Positions 24,224-37,912 of a stretch of DNA of 64,000 nucleotides are shown here, one piece after another. Numbering within the stretch: position 1 is the first letter of the stretch; each line of letters opens with the position of its first letter. The stretch is from Auanema rhodensis (Eukaryota > Nematoda > Chromadorea > Rhabditida > Rhabditidae), in NCBI GenBank assembly GCA_964057225.1, contig OZ059898.1, positions 19,507,267 to 19,571,266 of the forward strand. Direction: 5' to 3'. Under the pieces are notes generated by a model. The model did not search any database and had not been told where the DNA came from. It saw only the letters and a program-made list of their open reading frames with translations. The position numbers were made by a program, and so were the translations under genes.

Positions 24224-27200
24224 TCGATGCGGAATTTTAAGCTGCGTCGATCTGTGTTATCAGATTTGCGCTAGCTTAAAAATGCACCGAGACATCAACT
24301 GATATAAGTTCACACTTATATCCTCGATTTTCACCCTGAAGAATTAATTTTTTCGTTGAATAACATTGTCCATCGTCTTTGCCTTGAAAAACGGAATCTG
24401 AAAACATCTACTTTTTGCTAAATTATTCTGAAATTTTTCGAAAAAATTTTTGTCAAAATGTTTTTGGAAGCAATGTTGAGTGTACATGGAAACTCAACAT
24501 ACACTAATGCATCATTTTTCAAACGATCATAACTAATTTTTGTATTAAGCGTTTCTCAATGTAGTATAGTGCATTCGATGCGGATTTTTAAGCTGCGTCG
24601 ATCTGTGTTATCAGATTTGCGCTAGCTTAAAAATGCACCGAGACATCAACTGATATAAGTTCACACTTATATCCTCGATTTTCACCCTGAAGAATTAATT
24701 TTTTCGTTGAATAACATTGTCCATCGTCTTCGCCTTGAAAAACGGAATCTGAAAACATCTACTTTTTGCTAAATTATCTTGAAATTTTTCGAAAAAATTT
24801 TTGTCAAAATGTTTTTGGAAGCAATGTTGAGTGTACATGGAAACTCAACATACACTAATGCATCATTTTTCAAACAATCATAACTAATTTTTGTATTAAG
24901 CGTTTCTCAATGTAGAATAGTGCATTCGATGCGGATTTTTAAGCTGCGTCGATCTGTGTTATCAGATTTGGGCTAGCTTAAAAATGCACCGAGATATCAA
25001 CTGATATAAGTTCACACTTATATCCTCGATTTTCACCCTGAAGAATTAATTTTTTCGTTGAATAACATTGTCCATCGTCTTTGCCTTGAAAAAAGGAATC
25101 TAAAAACATCTACTTTTTGCTAAATTATTCTGAAATTTTTCGAAAAAATTTTTGTCAAAATGTTTTTGGAAGCAATGTTGAGTGTACATGGAAACTCAAC
25201 ATACACTAATGCATCATTTTTCAAACGATCATAACTAATTTTTGTATTAAGCGTTTCTCAATGTAGTATAGTGCATTCGATGCGGATTTTTAAGCTGCGT
25301 CGATCTGTGTTATCAGATTTGCGCTAGCTTAAAAATGCACCGAGACATCAACTGATATAAGTTCACACTTATATCCTCGATTTTCTCCCTGAAGAATTAA
25401 TTTTTTCGTTGAATAACATTGTCCATCGTCTTTGCCTTGAAAAAAGGAATCTAAAAACATCTACTTTTTGCTAAATTATTTCGAAATTTTTCGAAAAAAT
25501 TTTTGTCAAAATGTTTTTGGAAGCAATGTTGAGTGTACATGGAAACTCAACATACACTAATGCATCATTTTTCAAACGATCATAACTAATTTTTGTATTA
25601 AGCGTTTTTCAATGTAGTATAGTGCATTCGATGCGGAATTTTAAGCTGCGTCGATCTGTGTTATCAGATTTGCGCTAGCTTAAAAATGCACCGAGACATC
25701 AACTGATATAAGTTCACACTTATATCCTCGATTTTCACCCTGAAGAATTTATTTTTTCGTTGAATAACATTGTCCATCGTCTTTGCCTTGAAAAAAGGAA
25801 TCTGAAAACATCTACTTTCTGCTAAATTATTCTGAAATTTTTCGAAAAAATTTTTGTCAAAATGTTTTTGGAAGCAATGTTGAGTGTACATGGAAACTCA
25901 ACATACACTAATGCATCATTTTTCAAACGATCACAACTAATTTTTGTATAAAGCGTTTCTCAATGTAGTATAGTGCATTCGATGCGGATTTGTAAGCTGC
26001 GTCGATCTGTGTTATCAGATTTGCGCTAGCTTGAAAATGCACCGAGATATCAACTGATATAAGTTCACACTTATATCCTCGATTTTCACCCTGAAGAATT
26101 AATTTTTTCGTTGAATAACATTGTCCATCGTCTTTGCCTTTAAAAAAAAAATCTAAAAACATCTACTTTTTGCTAAATTATTCTGAAATTTTTCGAAAAA
26201 ATTTTTGTCAAAATGTTTTTGGAAGCAATGTTGAGTGTACATGGAAACTCAACATACACTAATGCATCATTTTTCAAACGATCATAACTAATTTTTGTAT
26301 TAAGCGTTTCTCAATGTAGTATAGTGCATTCGATGCGGATTTTTAAGCTGCGTCGATCTGTGTTATCAGATTTGCGCTAGCTTAAAAATGCACCGAGACA
26401 TCAACTGATATAAGTTCACACTTATATCCTCGATTTTCTCCCTGAAGAATTAATTTTTTCGTTGAATAACATTGTCCATCGTCTTTGCCTTGAAAAAAGG
26501 AATCTAAAAACATCTACTTTTTGCTAAATTATTTCGAAATTTTTCGAAAAAATTTTTGTCAAAATGTTTTTGGAAGCAATGTTGAGTGTACATGGAAACT
26601 CAACATACACTAATGCATCATTTTTCAAACGATCATAACTAATTTTTGTATTAAGCGTTTTTCAATGTAGTATAGTGCATTCGATGCGGAATTTTAAGCT
26701 GCGTCGATCTGTGTTATCAGATTTGCGCTAGCTTAAAAATGCACCGAGACATCAACTGATATAAGTTCACACTTATATCCTCGATTTTCACCCTGAAGAA
26801 TTTATTTTTTCGTTGAATAACATTGTCCATCGTCTTTGCCTTGAAAAAAGGAATCTAAAAACATCTACTTTCTGCTAAATTATTCTGAAATTTTTCGAAA
26901 AAATTTTTGTCAAAATGTTTTTGGAAGCAATGTTGAGTGTACATGGAAACTCAACATACACTAATGCATCATTTTTCAAACGATCACAACTAATTTTTGT
27001 ATAAAGCGTTTCTCAATGTAGTATAGTGCATTCGATGCGGATTTGTAAGCTGCGTCGATCTGTGTTATCAGATTTGCGCTAGCTTGAAAATGCACCGAGA
27101 TATCAACTGATATAAGTTCACACTTATATCCTCGATTTTCACCCTGAAGAATTAATTTTTTCGTTGAATAACATTGTCCATCGTCTTTGCCTTTAAAAAA

Positions 27201-27733
27201 GGAATCTAAAAACATCTACTTTTTGCTAAATTATTTTGAAATTTTTCGAAAAAATTTTTGTCAAAATGTTTTTGGAAGCAATGTTGAGTGTACATGGAAA
27301 CTCAACATACACTAATGCATCATTTTTCAAACAATCATAACTAATTTTTGTATTAAGCGTTTCTCAATGTAGAATAGTGCATTCGATGCGGATTTTTAAG
27401 CTGCGTCGATCTGTGTTATCAGATTTGGGCTAGCTTAAAAATGCACCGAGATATCAACTGATATAAGTTCACACTTATATCCTCGATTTTCACCCTGAAG
27501 AATTAATTTTTTCGTTGAATAACATTGTCCATCGTCTTTGCCTTGAAAAAAGGAATCTAAAAACATCTACTTTTTGCTAAATTATTTCGAAATTTTTCGA
27601 AAAAATTTTTGTCAAAATGTTTTTGGAAGCAATGTTGAGTGTACATGGAAACTCAACATACACTAATGCATCATTTTTCAAACGATCATAACTAATTTTT
27701 GTATTAAGCGTTTTTCAATGTAGTATAGTGCAT
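24224..27733. repeat. 10-monomer HOR (3510 bp), copy 1
   Basis: Monomer types in order: E ('ggaatttt' start with 'aacggaatctg'), F, G ('gggcta'), H ('ctccctg', 'atttcg', 'tttttc'), I ('ggaatttt', 'atttat', 'tttctgct', 'cacaac'), J ('tttgtaag', 'cttgaaaatg'), H, I, J, G. The H-I-J trimer therefore occurs twice in a row. The first J (25979) has a ten-A run after 'ccttt' where other J copies have 'aaaaaagga'. Confidence 0.8.
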
Positions 27734-30700
27734 TCGATGCGGAATTTTAAGCTGCGTCGATCTGTGTTATCAGATTTGCGCTAGCTTAAAAATGCACCGA
27801 GACATCAACTGATATAAGTTCACACATATATCCTCGATTTTCACCCTGAAGAATTAATTTTTTCGTTGAATAACATTGTCCATCGTCTTTGCCTTGAAAA
27901 ACGGAATCTGAAAACATCTACTTTTTGCTAAATTATTCTGAAATTTTTCGAAAAAATTTTTGTCAAAATGTTTTTGGAAGCAATGTTGAGTGTACATGGA
28001 AACTCAACATACACTAATGCATCATTTTTCAAACGATCATAACTAATTTTTGTATTAAGCGTTTCTCAATGTAGTATAGTGCATTCGATGCGGATTTTTA
28101 AGCTGCGTCGATCTGTGTTATCAGATTTGCGCTAGCTTAAAAATGCACCGAGACATCAACTGATATAAGTTCACACTTATATCCTCGATTTTCACCCTGA
28201 AGAATTAATTTTTTCGTTGAATAACATTGTCCATCGTCTTTGCCTTGAAAAACGGAATCTGAAAACATCTACTTTTTGCTAAATTATTCTGAAATTTTTC
28301 GAAAAAATTTTTGTCAAAATGTTTTTGGAAGCAATGTTGAGTGTACATGGAAACTCAACATACACTAATGCATCATTTTTCAAACGATCATAACTAATTT
28401 TTGTATTAAGCGTTTCTCAATGTAGTATAGTGCATTCGATGCGGATTTTTAAGCTGCGTCGATCTGTGTTATCAGATTTGCGCTAGCTTAAAAATGCACC
28501 GAGATATCAACTGATATAAGTTCACACTTATATCCTCGATTTTCACCCTGAAGAATTAATTTTTTCGTTGAATAACATTGTCCATCGTCTTTGCCTTGAA
28601 AAAAGGAATCTAAAAACATCTACTTTTTGCTAAATTATTCTGAAATTTTTCGAAAAAATTTTTGTCAAAATGTTTTTGGAAGCAATGTTGAGTGTACATG
28701 GAAACTCAACATACACTAATGCATCATTTTTCAAACGATCATAACTAATTTTTGTATTAAGCGTTTCTCAATGTAGTATAGTGCATTCGATGCGGATTTT
28801 TAAGCTGCGTCGATCTGTGTTATCAGATTTGCGCTAGCTTAAAAATGCACCGAGACATCAACTGATATAAGTTCACACTTATATCCTCGATTTTCTCCCT
28901 GAAGAATTAATTTTTTCGTTGAATAACATTGTCCATCGTCTTTGCCTTGAAAAAAGGAATCTAAAAACATCTACTTTTTGCTAAATTATTTCGAAATTTT
29001 TCGAAAAAATTTTTGTCAAAATGTTTTTGGAAGCAATGTTGAGTGTACATGGAAACTCAACATACACTAATGCATCATTTTTCAAACGATCATAACTAAT
29101 TTTTGTATTAAGCGTTTTTCAATGTAGTATAGTGCATTCGATGCGGAATTTTAAGCTGCGTCGATCTGTGTTATCAGATTTGCGCTAGCTTAAAAATGCA
29201 CCGAGACATCAACTGATATAAGTTCACACTTATATCCTCGATTTTCACCCTGAAGAATTTATTTTTTCGTTGAATAACATTGTCCATCGTCTTTGCCTTG
29301 AAAAAAGGAATCTGAAAACATCTACTTTCTGCTAAATTATTCTGAAATTTTTCGAAAAAATTTTTGTCAAAATGTTTTTGGAAGCAATGTTGAGTGTACA
29401 TGGAAACTCAACATACACTAATGCATCATTTTTCAAACGATCACAACTAATTTTTGTATAAAGCGTTTCTCAGTGTAGTATAGTGCATTCGATGCGGATT
29501 TGTAAGCTGCGTCGATCTGTGTTATCAGATTTGCGCTAGCTTGAAAATGCACCGAGATATCAACTGATATAAGTTCACACTTATATCCTCGATTTTCACC
29601 CTGAAGAATTAATTTTTTCGTTGAATAACATTGTCCATCGTCTTTGCCTTTAAAAAAGGAATCTAAAAACATCTACTTTTTGCTAAATTATTCTGAAATT
29701 TTTCGAAAAAATTTTTGTCAAAATGTTTTTGGAAGCAATGTTGAGTGTACATGGAAACTCAACATACACTAATGCATCATTTTTCAAACGATCATAACTA
29801 ATTTTTGTATTAAGCGTTTCTCAATGTAGTATAGTGCATTCGATGCGGATTTTTAAGCTGCGTCGATCTGTGTTATCAGATTTGCGCTAGCTTAAAAATG
29901 CACCGAGACATCAACTGATATAAGTTCACACTTATATCCTCGATTTTCTCCCTGAAGAATTAATTTTTTCGTTGAATAACATTGTCCATCGTCTTTGCCT
30001 TGAAAAAAGGAATCTAAAAACATCTACTTTTTGCTAAATTATTTCGAAATTTTTCGAAAAAATTTTTGTCAAAATGTTTTTGGAAGCAATGTTGAGTGTA
30101 CATGGAAACTCAACATACACTAATGCATCATTTTTCAAACGATCATAACTAATTTTTGTATTAAGCGTTTTTCAATGTAGTATAGTGCATTCGATGCGGA
30201 ATTTTAAGCTGCGTCGATCTGTGTTATCAGATTTGCGCTAGCTTAAAAATGCACCGAGACATCAACTGATATAAGTTCACACTTATATCCTCGATTTTCA
30301 CCCTGAAGAATTTATTTTTTCGTTGAATAACATTGTCCATCGTCTTTGCCTTGAAAAAAGGAATCTAAAAACATCTACTTTCTGCTAAATTATTCTGAAA
30401 TTTTTCGAAAAAATTTTTGTCAAAATGTTTTTGGAAGCAATGTTGAGTGTACATGGAAACTCAACATACACTAATGCATCATTTTTCAAACGATCACAAC
30501 TAATTTTTGTATAAAGCGTTTCTCAATGTAGTATAGTGCATTCGATGCGGATTTGTAAGCTGCGTCGATCTGTGTTATCAGATTTGCGCTAGCTTGAAAA
30601 TGCACCGAGATATCAACTGATATAAGTTCACACTTATATCCTCGATTTTCACCCTGAAGAATTAATTTTTTCGTTGAATAACATTGTCCATCGTCTTTGC

Positions 30701-31243
30701 CTTTAAAAAAGGAATCTAAAAACATCTACTTTTTGCTAAATTATTTTGAAATTTTTCGAAAAAATTTTTGTCAAAATGTTTTTGGAAGCAATGTTGAGTG
30801 TACATGGAAACTCAACATACACTAATGCATCATTTTTCAAACAATCATAACTAATTTTTGTATTAAGCGTTTCTCAATGTAGAATAGTGCATTCGATGCG
30901 GATTTTTAAGCTGCGTCGATCTGTGTTATCAGATTTGGGCTAGCTTAAAAATGCACCGAGATATCAACTGATATAAGTTCACACTTATATCCTCGATTTT
31001 CACCCTGAAGAATTAATTTTTTCGTTGAATAACATTGTCCATCGTCTTTGCCTTGAAAAAAGGAATCTAAAAACATCTACTTTTTGCTAAATTATTTCGA
31101 AATTTTTCGAAAAAATTTTTGTCAAAATGTTTTTGGAAGCAATGTTGAGTGTACATGGAAACTCAACATACACTAATGCATCATTTTTCAAACGATCATA
31201 ACTAATTTTTGTATTAAGCGTTTTTCAATGTAGTATAGTGCAT
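27734..31243. repeat. 10-monomer HOR (3510 bp), copy 2
   Basis: Same type order as 24224-27733 with exact 3510-bp spacing; for example, the shared 'ctgaaaac' variant of the I monomer lies at 25628-25978 and 29138-29488. Differences: the second monomer has 'attctg' and 'cgatcat' instead of 'atcttg' and 'caatcat', the third is 'gcgcta', and there is a private 'cacacatata' in the dyad 2 arm near 27822. Confidence 0.8.
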
Positions 31244-31945
31244 TCGATGCGGAATTTTAAGCTGCGTCGATCTGTGTTATCAGATTTGCGCTAGCTTAAA
31301 AATGCACCGAGACATCAACTGATATAAGTTCACACTTATATCCTCGATTTTCACCCTGAAGAATTAATTTTTTCGTTGAATAACATTGTCCATCGTCTTT
31401 GCCTTGAAAAACGGAATCTGAAAACATCTACTTTTTGCTAAATTATTCTGAAATTTTTCGAAAAAATTTTTGTCAAAATGTTTTTGGAAGCAATGTTGAG
31501 TGTACATGGAAACTCAACATACACTAATGCATCATTTTTCAAACGATCATAACTAATTTTTGTATTAAGCGTTTCTCAATGTAGTATAGTGCATTCGATG
31601 CGGATTTTTAAGCTGCGTCGATCTGTGTTATCAGATTTGCGCTAGCTTAAAAATGCACCGAGACATCAACTGATATAAGTTCACACTTATATCCTCGATT
31701 TTCACCCTGAAGAATTAATTTTTTCGTTGAATAACATTGTCCATCGTCTTTGCCTTGAAAAACGGAATCTGAAAACATCTACTTTTTGCTAAATTATTCT
31801 GAAATTTTTCGAAAAAATTTTTGTCAAAATGTTTTTGGAAGCAATGTTGAGTGTACATGGAAACTCAACATACACTAATGCATCATTTTTCAAACGATCA
31901 TAACTAATTTTTGTATTAAGCGTTTCTCAATGTAGTATAGTGCAT
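31244..31945. repeat. 10-monomer HOR, copy 3, first two monomers only
   Basis: E and F monomers in the expected order, after which the HOR is cut short by the chimeric monomer at 31946. Confidence 0.7.
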
Positions 31946-32296
31946 TCGATGCGGATTTTTAAGCTGCGTCGATCTGTGTTATCAGATTTGCGCTAGCTTA
32001 AAAATGCACCGAGACATCAACTGATATAAGTTCACACTTATATCCTCGATTTTCTCCCTGAAGAATTAATTTTTTCGTTGAATAACATTATCCATCGTCT
32101 TTGCCTTGAAAAAAGGAATCTAAAAACATCTACTTTCTGCTAAATTATTCTGAAATTTTTCGAAAAAATTTTTGTCAAAATGTTTTTGGAAGCAATGTTG
32201 AGTGTACATGGAAACTCAACATACACTAATGCATCATTTTTCAAACGATCACAACTAATTTTTGTATAAAGCGTTTCTCAATGTAGTATAGTGCAT
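31946..32296. repeat. Chimeric monomer: H-type left, I-type right
   Basis: The left part has H markers ('cggattttt' start, 'gagacatc', 'ctccctg', 'attaat'). The right part has I markers ('tttctgct', 'attctg', 'cacaac', 'gtataaag'). In the two preceding HOR copies the corresponding place holds three separate monomers (G, H, I). The exchange point lies between about 32055 (the H-specific T at 110) and about 32137 (the I-specific C at 192). It also has a private 'attatcc' at about 32088. Confidence 0.75.
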
Positions 32297-34753
32297 TCGA
32301 TGCGGATTTGTAAGCTGCGTCGATCTGTGTTATCAGATTTGCGCTAGCTTGAAAATGCACCGAGATATCAACTGATATAAGTTCACACTTATATCCTCGA
32401 TTTTCACCCTGAAGAATTAATTTTTTCGTTGAATAACATTGTCCATCGTCTTTGCCTTGAAAAACGGAATCTGAAAACATCTACTTTTTGCTAAATTATC
32501 TTGAAATTTTTCGAAAAAATTTTTGTCAAAATGTTTTTGGAAGCAATGTTGAGTGTACATGGAAACTCAACATACACTAATGCATCATTTTTCAAACGAT
32601 CATAACTAATTTTTGTATTAAGCGTTTCTCAATGTAGTATAGTGCATTCGATGCGGATTTTTAAGCTGCGTCGATCTGTGTTATCAGATTTGCGCTAGCT
32701 TAAAAATGCACCGAGACATCAACTAATATAAGTTCACACTTATATCCTCGATTTTCACCCTGAAGAATTTATTTTTTCGTTGAATAACATTGTCCATCGT
32801 CTTTGCCTTGAAAAAAGGAATCTAAAAACATCTACTTTCTGCTAAATTATTCTGAAATTTTTCGAAAAAATTTTTGTCAAAATGTTTTTGGAAGCAATGT
32901 TGAGTGTACATGGAAACTCAACATACACTAATGCATCATTTTTCAAACGATCATAACTAATTTCTGTATTAAGCGTTTCTCAATGTAGTATAGTGCATTC
33001 GATGCGGATTTTTAAGCTGCGTCGATCTGTGTTATCAGATTTGCGCTAGCTTAAAAATGCACCGAGACATCAACTGATATAAGTTCACACTTATATCCTC
33101 GATTTTCTCCCTGAAGAATTAATTTTTTCGTTGAATAACATTGTCCATCGTCTTTGCCTTGAAAAAAGGAATCTAAAAACATCTACTTTTTGCTAAATTA
33201 TTTCGAAATTTTTCGAAAAAATTTTTGTCAAAATGTTTTTGGAAGCAATGTTGAGTGTACATGGAAACTCAACATACACTAATGCATCATTTTTCAAACG
33301 ATCATAACTAATTTTTGTATTAAGCGTTTTTCAATGTAATATAGTGCATTCGATGCGGAATTTTAAGCTGCGTCGATCTGTGTTATCAGATTTGCGCTAG
33401 CTTAAAAATGCACCGAGACATCAACTGATATAAGTTCACACTTATATCCTCGATTTTCACCCTGAAGAATTTATTTTTTCGTTGAATAACATTGTCCATC
33501 GTCTTTGCCTTGAAAAAAGGAATCTAAAAACATCTACTTTCTGCTAAATTATTCTGAAATTTTTCGAAAAAATTTTTGTCAAAATGTTTTTGGAAGCAAT
33601 GTTGAGTGTACATGGAAACTCAACATACACTAATGCATCATTTTTCAAACGATCACAACTAATTTTTGTATAAAGCGTTTCTCAATGTAGTATAGTGCAT
33701 TCGATGCGGATTTGTAAGCTGCGTCGATCTGTGTTATCAGATTTGCGCTAGCTTGAAAATGCACCGAGATATCAACTGATATAAGTTCACACTTATATCC
33801 TCGATTTTCACCCTGAAGAATTAATTTTTTCGTTGAATAACATTGTCCATCGTCTTTGCCTTGAAAAACGGAATCTGAAAACATCTACTTTTTGCTAAAT
33901 TATCTTGAAATTTTTCGAAAAAATTTTTGTCAAAATGTTTTTGGAAGCAATGTTGAGTGTACATGGAAACTCAACATACACTAATGCATCATTTTTCAAA
34001 CGATCATAACTAATTTTTGTATTAAGCGTTTCTCAATGTAGTATAGTGCATTCGATGCGGATTTTTAAGCTGCGTCGATCTGTGTTATCAGATTTGCGCT
34101 AGCTTAAAAATGCACCGAGACATCAACTAATATAAGTTCACACTTATATCCTCGATTTTCACCCTGAAGAATTTATTTTTTCGTTGAATAACATTGTCCA
34201 TCGTCTTTGCCTTGAAAAAAGGAATCTAAAAACATCTACTTTCTGCTAAATTATTCTGAAATTTTTCGAAAAAATTTTTGTCAAAATGTTTTTGGAAGCA
34301 ATGTTGAGTGTACATGGAAACTCAACATACACTAATGCATCATTTTTCAAACGATCATAACTAATTTCTGTATTAAGCGTTTCTCAATGTAGTATAGTGC
34401 ATTTGATGCGGATTTTTAAGCTGCATCCATCTGTGTTATCAGATTTGCGCTAGCTTAAAAATGCACCGAGATATCAACTGATATAAGTTCACACTTATAT
34501 CCTCGATTTTCACCCTGAAGAATTAATTTTTTCGTTGAATAACATTGTCCATCGTCTTTGCCTTGAAAAAAGGAATCTAAAAACATCTACTTTTTGCTAA
34601 ATTATTCTGAAATTTTTCGAAAAAATTTTTGTCAAAATGTTTTTGGAAGCAATGTTGAGTGTACATGGAAACTCAACATACACTAATGCATCATTTTTCA
34701 AACGATCACAACTAATTTTTGTATAAAGCGTTTCTCAATGTAGTATAGTGCAT
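32297..34753. repeat. Region E: four-monomer HOR and transition, seven monomers
   Basis: Order J2, K, H, I (32297-33700), then J2, K, L (33701-34753). J2 is J with 'aacggaatctg' and 'atcttg'; K has 'aactaatataag', 'atttat', 'tttctgct' and 'ctgtatt'. L (34403) introduces the 'tttgatgcgg' start and 'ctgcat', here with a private C ('ctgcatccatc'). Private change: 'tgtaatatag' near 33336. Confidence 0.75.
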
Positions 34754-37700
34754 TCGATGCGGATTTGTAAGCTGCGTCGATCTGTGTTATCAGATTTGCG
34801 CTAGCTTGAAAATGCACCGAGATATCAACTGATATAAGTTCACACTTATATCCTCGATTTTCACCCTGAAGAATTAATTTTTTCGTTGAATAACATTGTC
34901 CATCGTCTTCGCCTTGAAAAACGGAATCTGAAAACATCTACTTTTTGCTAAATTATCTTGAAATTTTTCGAAAAAATTTTTGTCAAAATGTTTTTGGAAG
35001 CAATGTTGAGTGTACATGGAAACTCAACATACACTAATGCATCATTTTTCAAACAATCATAACTAATTTTTGTATTAAGCGTTTCTCAATGTAGAATAGT
35101 GCATTCGATGCGGATTTTTAAGCTGCGTCGATCTGTGTTATCAGATTTGGGCTAGCTTAAAAATGCACCGAGATATCAACTGATATAAGTTCACACTTAT
35201 ATCCTCGATTTTCACCCTGAAGAATTAATTTTTTCGTTGAATAACATTGTCCATCGTCTTTGCCTTGAAAAAAGGAATCTAAAAACATCTACTTTTTGCT
35301 AAATTATTCTGAAATTTTTCGAAAAAATTTTTGTCAAAATGTTTTTGGAAGCAATGTTGAGTGTACATGGAAACTCAACATACACTAATGCATCATTTTT
35401 CAAACGATCATAACTAATTTTTGTATTAAGCGTTTCTCAATGTAGTATAGTGCATTCGATGCGGATTTTTAAGCTGCGTCGATCTGTGTTATCAGATTTG
35501 CGCTAGCTTAAAAATGCACCGAGACATCAACTGATATAAGTTCACACTTATATCCTCGATTTTCTCCCTGAAGAATTAATTTTTTCGTTGAATAACATTG
35601 TCCATCGTCTTTGCCTTGAAAAAAGGAATCTAAAAACATCTACTTTTTGCTAAATTATTTCGAAATTTTTCGAAAAAATTTTTGTCAAAATGTTTTTGGA
35701 AGCAATGTTGAGTGTACATGGAAACTCAACATACACTAATGCATCATTTTTCAAACGATCATAACTAATTTTTGTATTAAGCGTTTCTCAATGTAGAATA
35801 GTGCATTCGATGCGGATTTTTAAGCTGCGTCGATCTGTGTTATCAGATTTGGGCTAGCTTAAAAATGCACCGAGATATCAACTGATATAAGTTCACACTT
35901 ATATCCTCGATTTTCACCCTGAAGAATTAATTTTTTCGTTGAATAACATTGTCCATCGTCTTTGCCTTGAAAAACGGAATCTGAAAACATCTACTTTTTG
36001 CTAAATTATCTTGAAATTTTTCGAAAAAATTTTTGTCAAAATGTTTTTGGAAGCAATGTTGAGTGTACATGGAAACTCAACATACACTAATGCATCATTT
36101 TTCAAACGATCATAACTAATTTTTGTATTAAGCGTTTCTCAATGTAGTATAGTGCATTCGATGCGGATTTTTAAGCTGCGTCGATCTGTGTTATCAGATT
36201 TGCGCTAGCTTAAAAATGCACCGAGACATCAACTAATATAAGTTCACACTTATATCCTCGATTTTCACCCTGAAGAATTTATTTTTTCGTTGAATAACAT
36301 TGTCCATCGTCTTTGCCTTGAAAAAAGGAATCTAAAAACATCTACTTTCTGCTAAATTATTCTGAAATTTTTCGAAAAAATTTTTGTCAAAATGTTTTTG
36401 GAAGCAATGTTGAGTGTACATGGAAACTCAACATACACTAATGCATCATTTTTCAAACGATCATAACTAATTTCTGTATTAAGCGTTTCTCAATGTAGTA
36501 TAGTGCATTCGATGCGGATTTTTAAGCTGCGTCGATCTGTGTTATCAGATTTGCGCTAGCTTAAAAATGCACCGAGACATCAACTAATATAAGTTCACAC
36601 TTATATCCTCGATTTTCACCCTGAAGAATTTATTTTTTCGTTGAATAACATTGTCCATCGTCTTTGCCTTGAAAAAAGGAATCTAAAAACATCTACTTTC
36701 TGCTAAATTATTTCGAAATTTTTCGAAAAAATTTTTGTCAAAATGTTTTTGGAAGCAATGTTGAGTGTACATGGAAACTCAACATACACTAATGCATCAT
36801 TTTTCAAACGATCATAACTAATTTTTGTATTAAGCGTTTCTCAATGTAGAATAGTGCATTCGATGCGGATTTTTAAGCTGCGTCGATCTGTGTTATCAGA
36901 TTTGGGCTAGCTTAAAAATGCACCGAGATATCAACTGATATAAGTTCACACTTATATCCTCGATTTTCACCCTGAAGAATTAATTTTTTCGTTGAATAAC
37001 ATTGTCCATCGTCTTTGCCTTGAAAAACGGAATCTGAAAACATCTACTTTTTGCTAAATTATCTTGAAATTTTTCGAAAAAATTTTTGTCAAAATGTTTT
37101 TGGAAGCAATGTTGAGTGTACATGGAAACTCAACATACACTAATGCATCATTTTTCAAACGATCATAACTAATTTTTGTATTAAGCGTTTCTCAATGTAG
37201 TATAGTGCATTCGATGCGGATTTTTAAGCTGCGTCGATCTGTGTTATCAGATTTGCGCTAGCTTAAAAATGCACCGAGACATCAACTAATATAAGTTCAC
37301 ACTTATATCCTCGATTTTCACCCTGAAGAATTTATTTTTTCGTTGAATAACATTGTCCATCGTCTTTGCCTTGAAAAAAGGAATCTAAAAACATCTACTT
37401 TCTGCTAAATTATTCTGAAATTTTTCGAAAAAATTTTTGTCAAAATGTTTTTGGAAGCAATGTTGAGTGTACATGGAAACTCAACATACACTAATGCATC
37501 ATTTTTCAAACGATCATAACTAATTTCTGTATTAAGCGTTTCTCAATGTAGTATAGTGCATTTGATGCGGATTTTTAAGCTGCATCGATCTGTGTTATCA
37601 GATTTGCGCTAGCTTAAAAATGCACCGAGATATCAACTGATATAAGTTCACACTTATATCCTCGATTTTCACCCTGAAGAATTAATTTTTTCGTTGAATA

Positions 37701-37912
37701 ACATTGTCCATCGTCTTTGCCTTGAAAAAAGGAATCTAAAAACATCTACTTTTTGCTAAATTATTCTGAAATTTTTCGAAAAAATTTTTGTCAAAATGTT
37801 TTTGGAAGCAATGTTGAGTGTACATGGAAACTCAACATACACTAATGCATCATTTTTCAAACGATCACAACTAATTTTTGTATAAAGCGTTTCTCAATGT
37901 AGTATAGTGCAT
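34754..37912. repeat. Cassette 1: nine monomers (3159 bp), J3 ... K-L
   Basis: Type order J3, G, H2, N, K, K/H2 chimera, N, K, L. J3 is the J monomer with 'gtcttcgcc', 'aacgg' and 'atcttg' followed by 'caatcat'. N is a 'gggcta' monomer with 'aacgg' and 'atcttg'. The N-K pair occurs twice, around the chimeric monomer at 36509. Confidence 0.75.
36509..36859. repeat. Chimeric monomer: K-type left, H2-type right
   Basis: K markers ('aactaatataag', 'atttat', 'tttctgct') run to position 192. From position 204 it is H2 ('atttcg', 'cgatcat', 'gtattaag', 'tagaatag'). The exchange point falls within about 12 bp (36700-36712). Confidence 0.7.

Noticed and set aside
25923-26162. 79-codon minus-strand frames recurring to 58101 as a gene family
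   Set aside because: Their period and identity are those of the satellite, they cross a monomer junction, and there is no recognisable protein family. Treated as repeat by-products.
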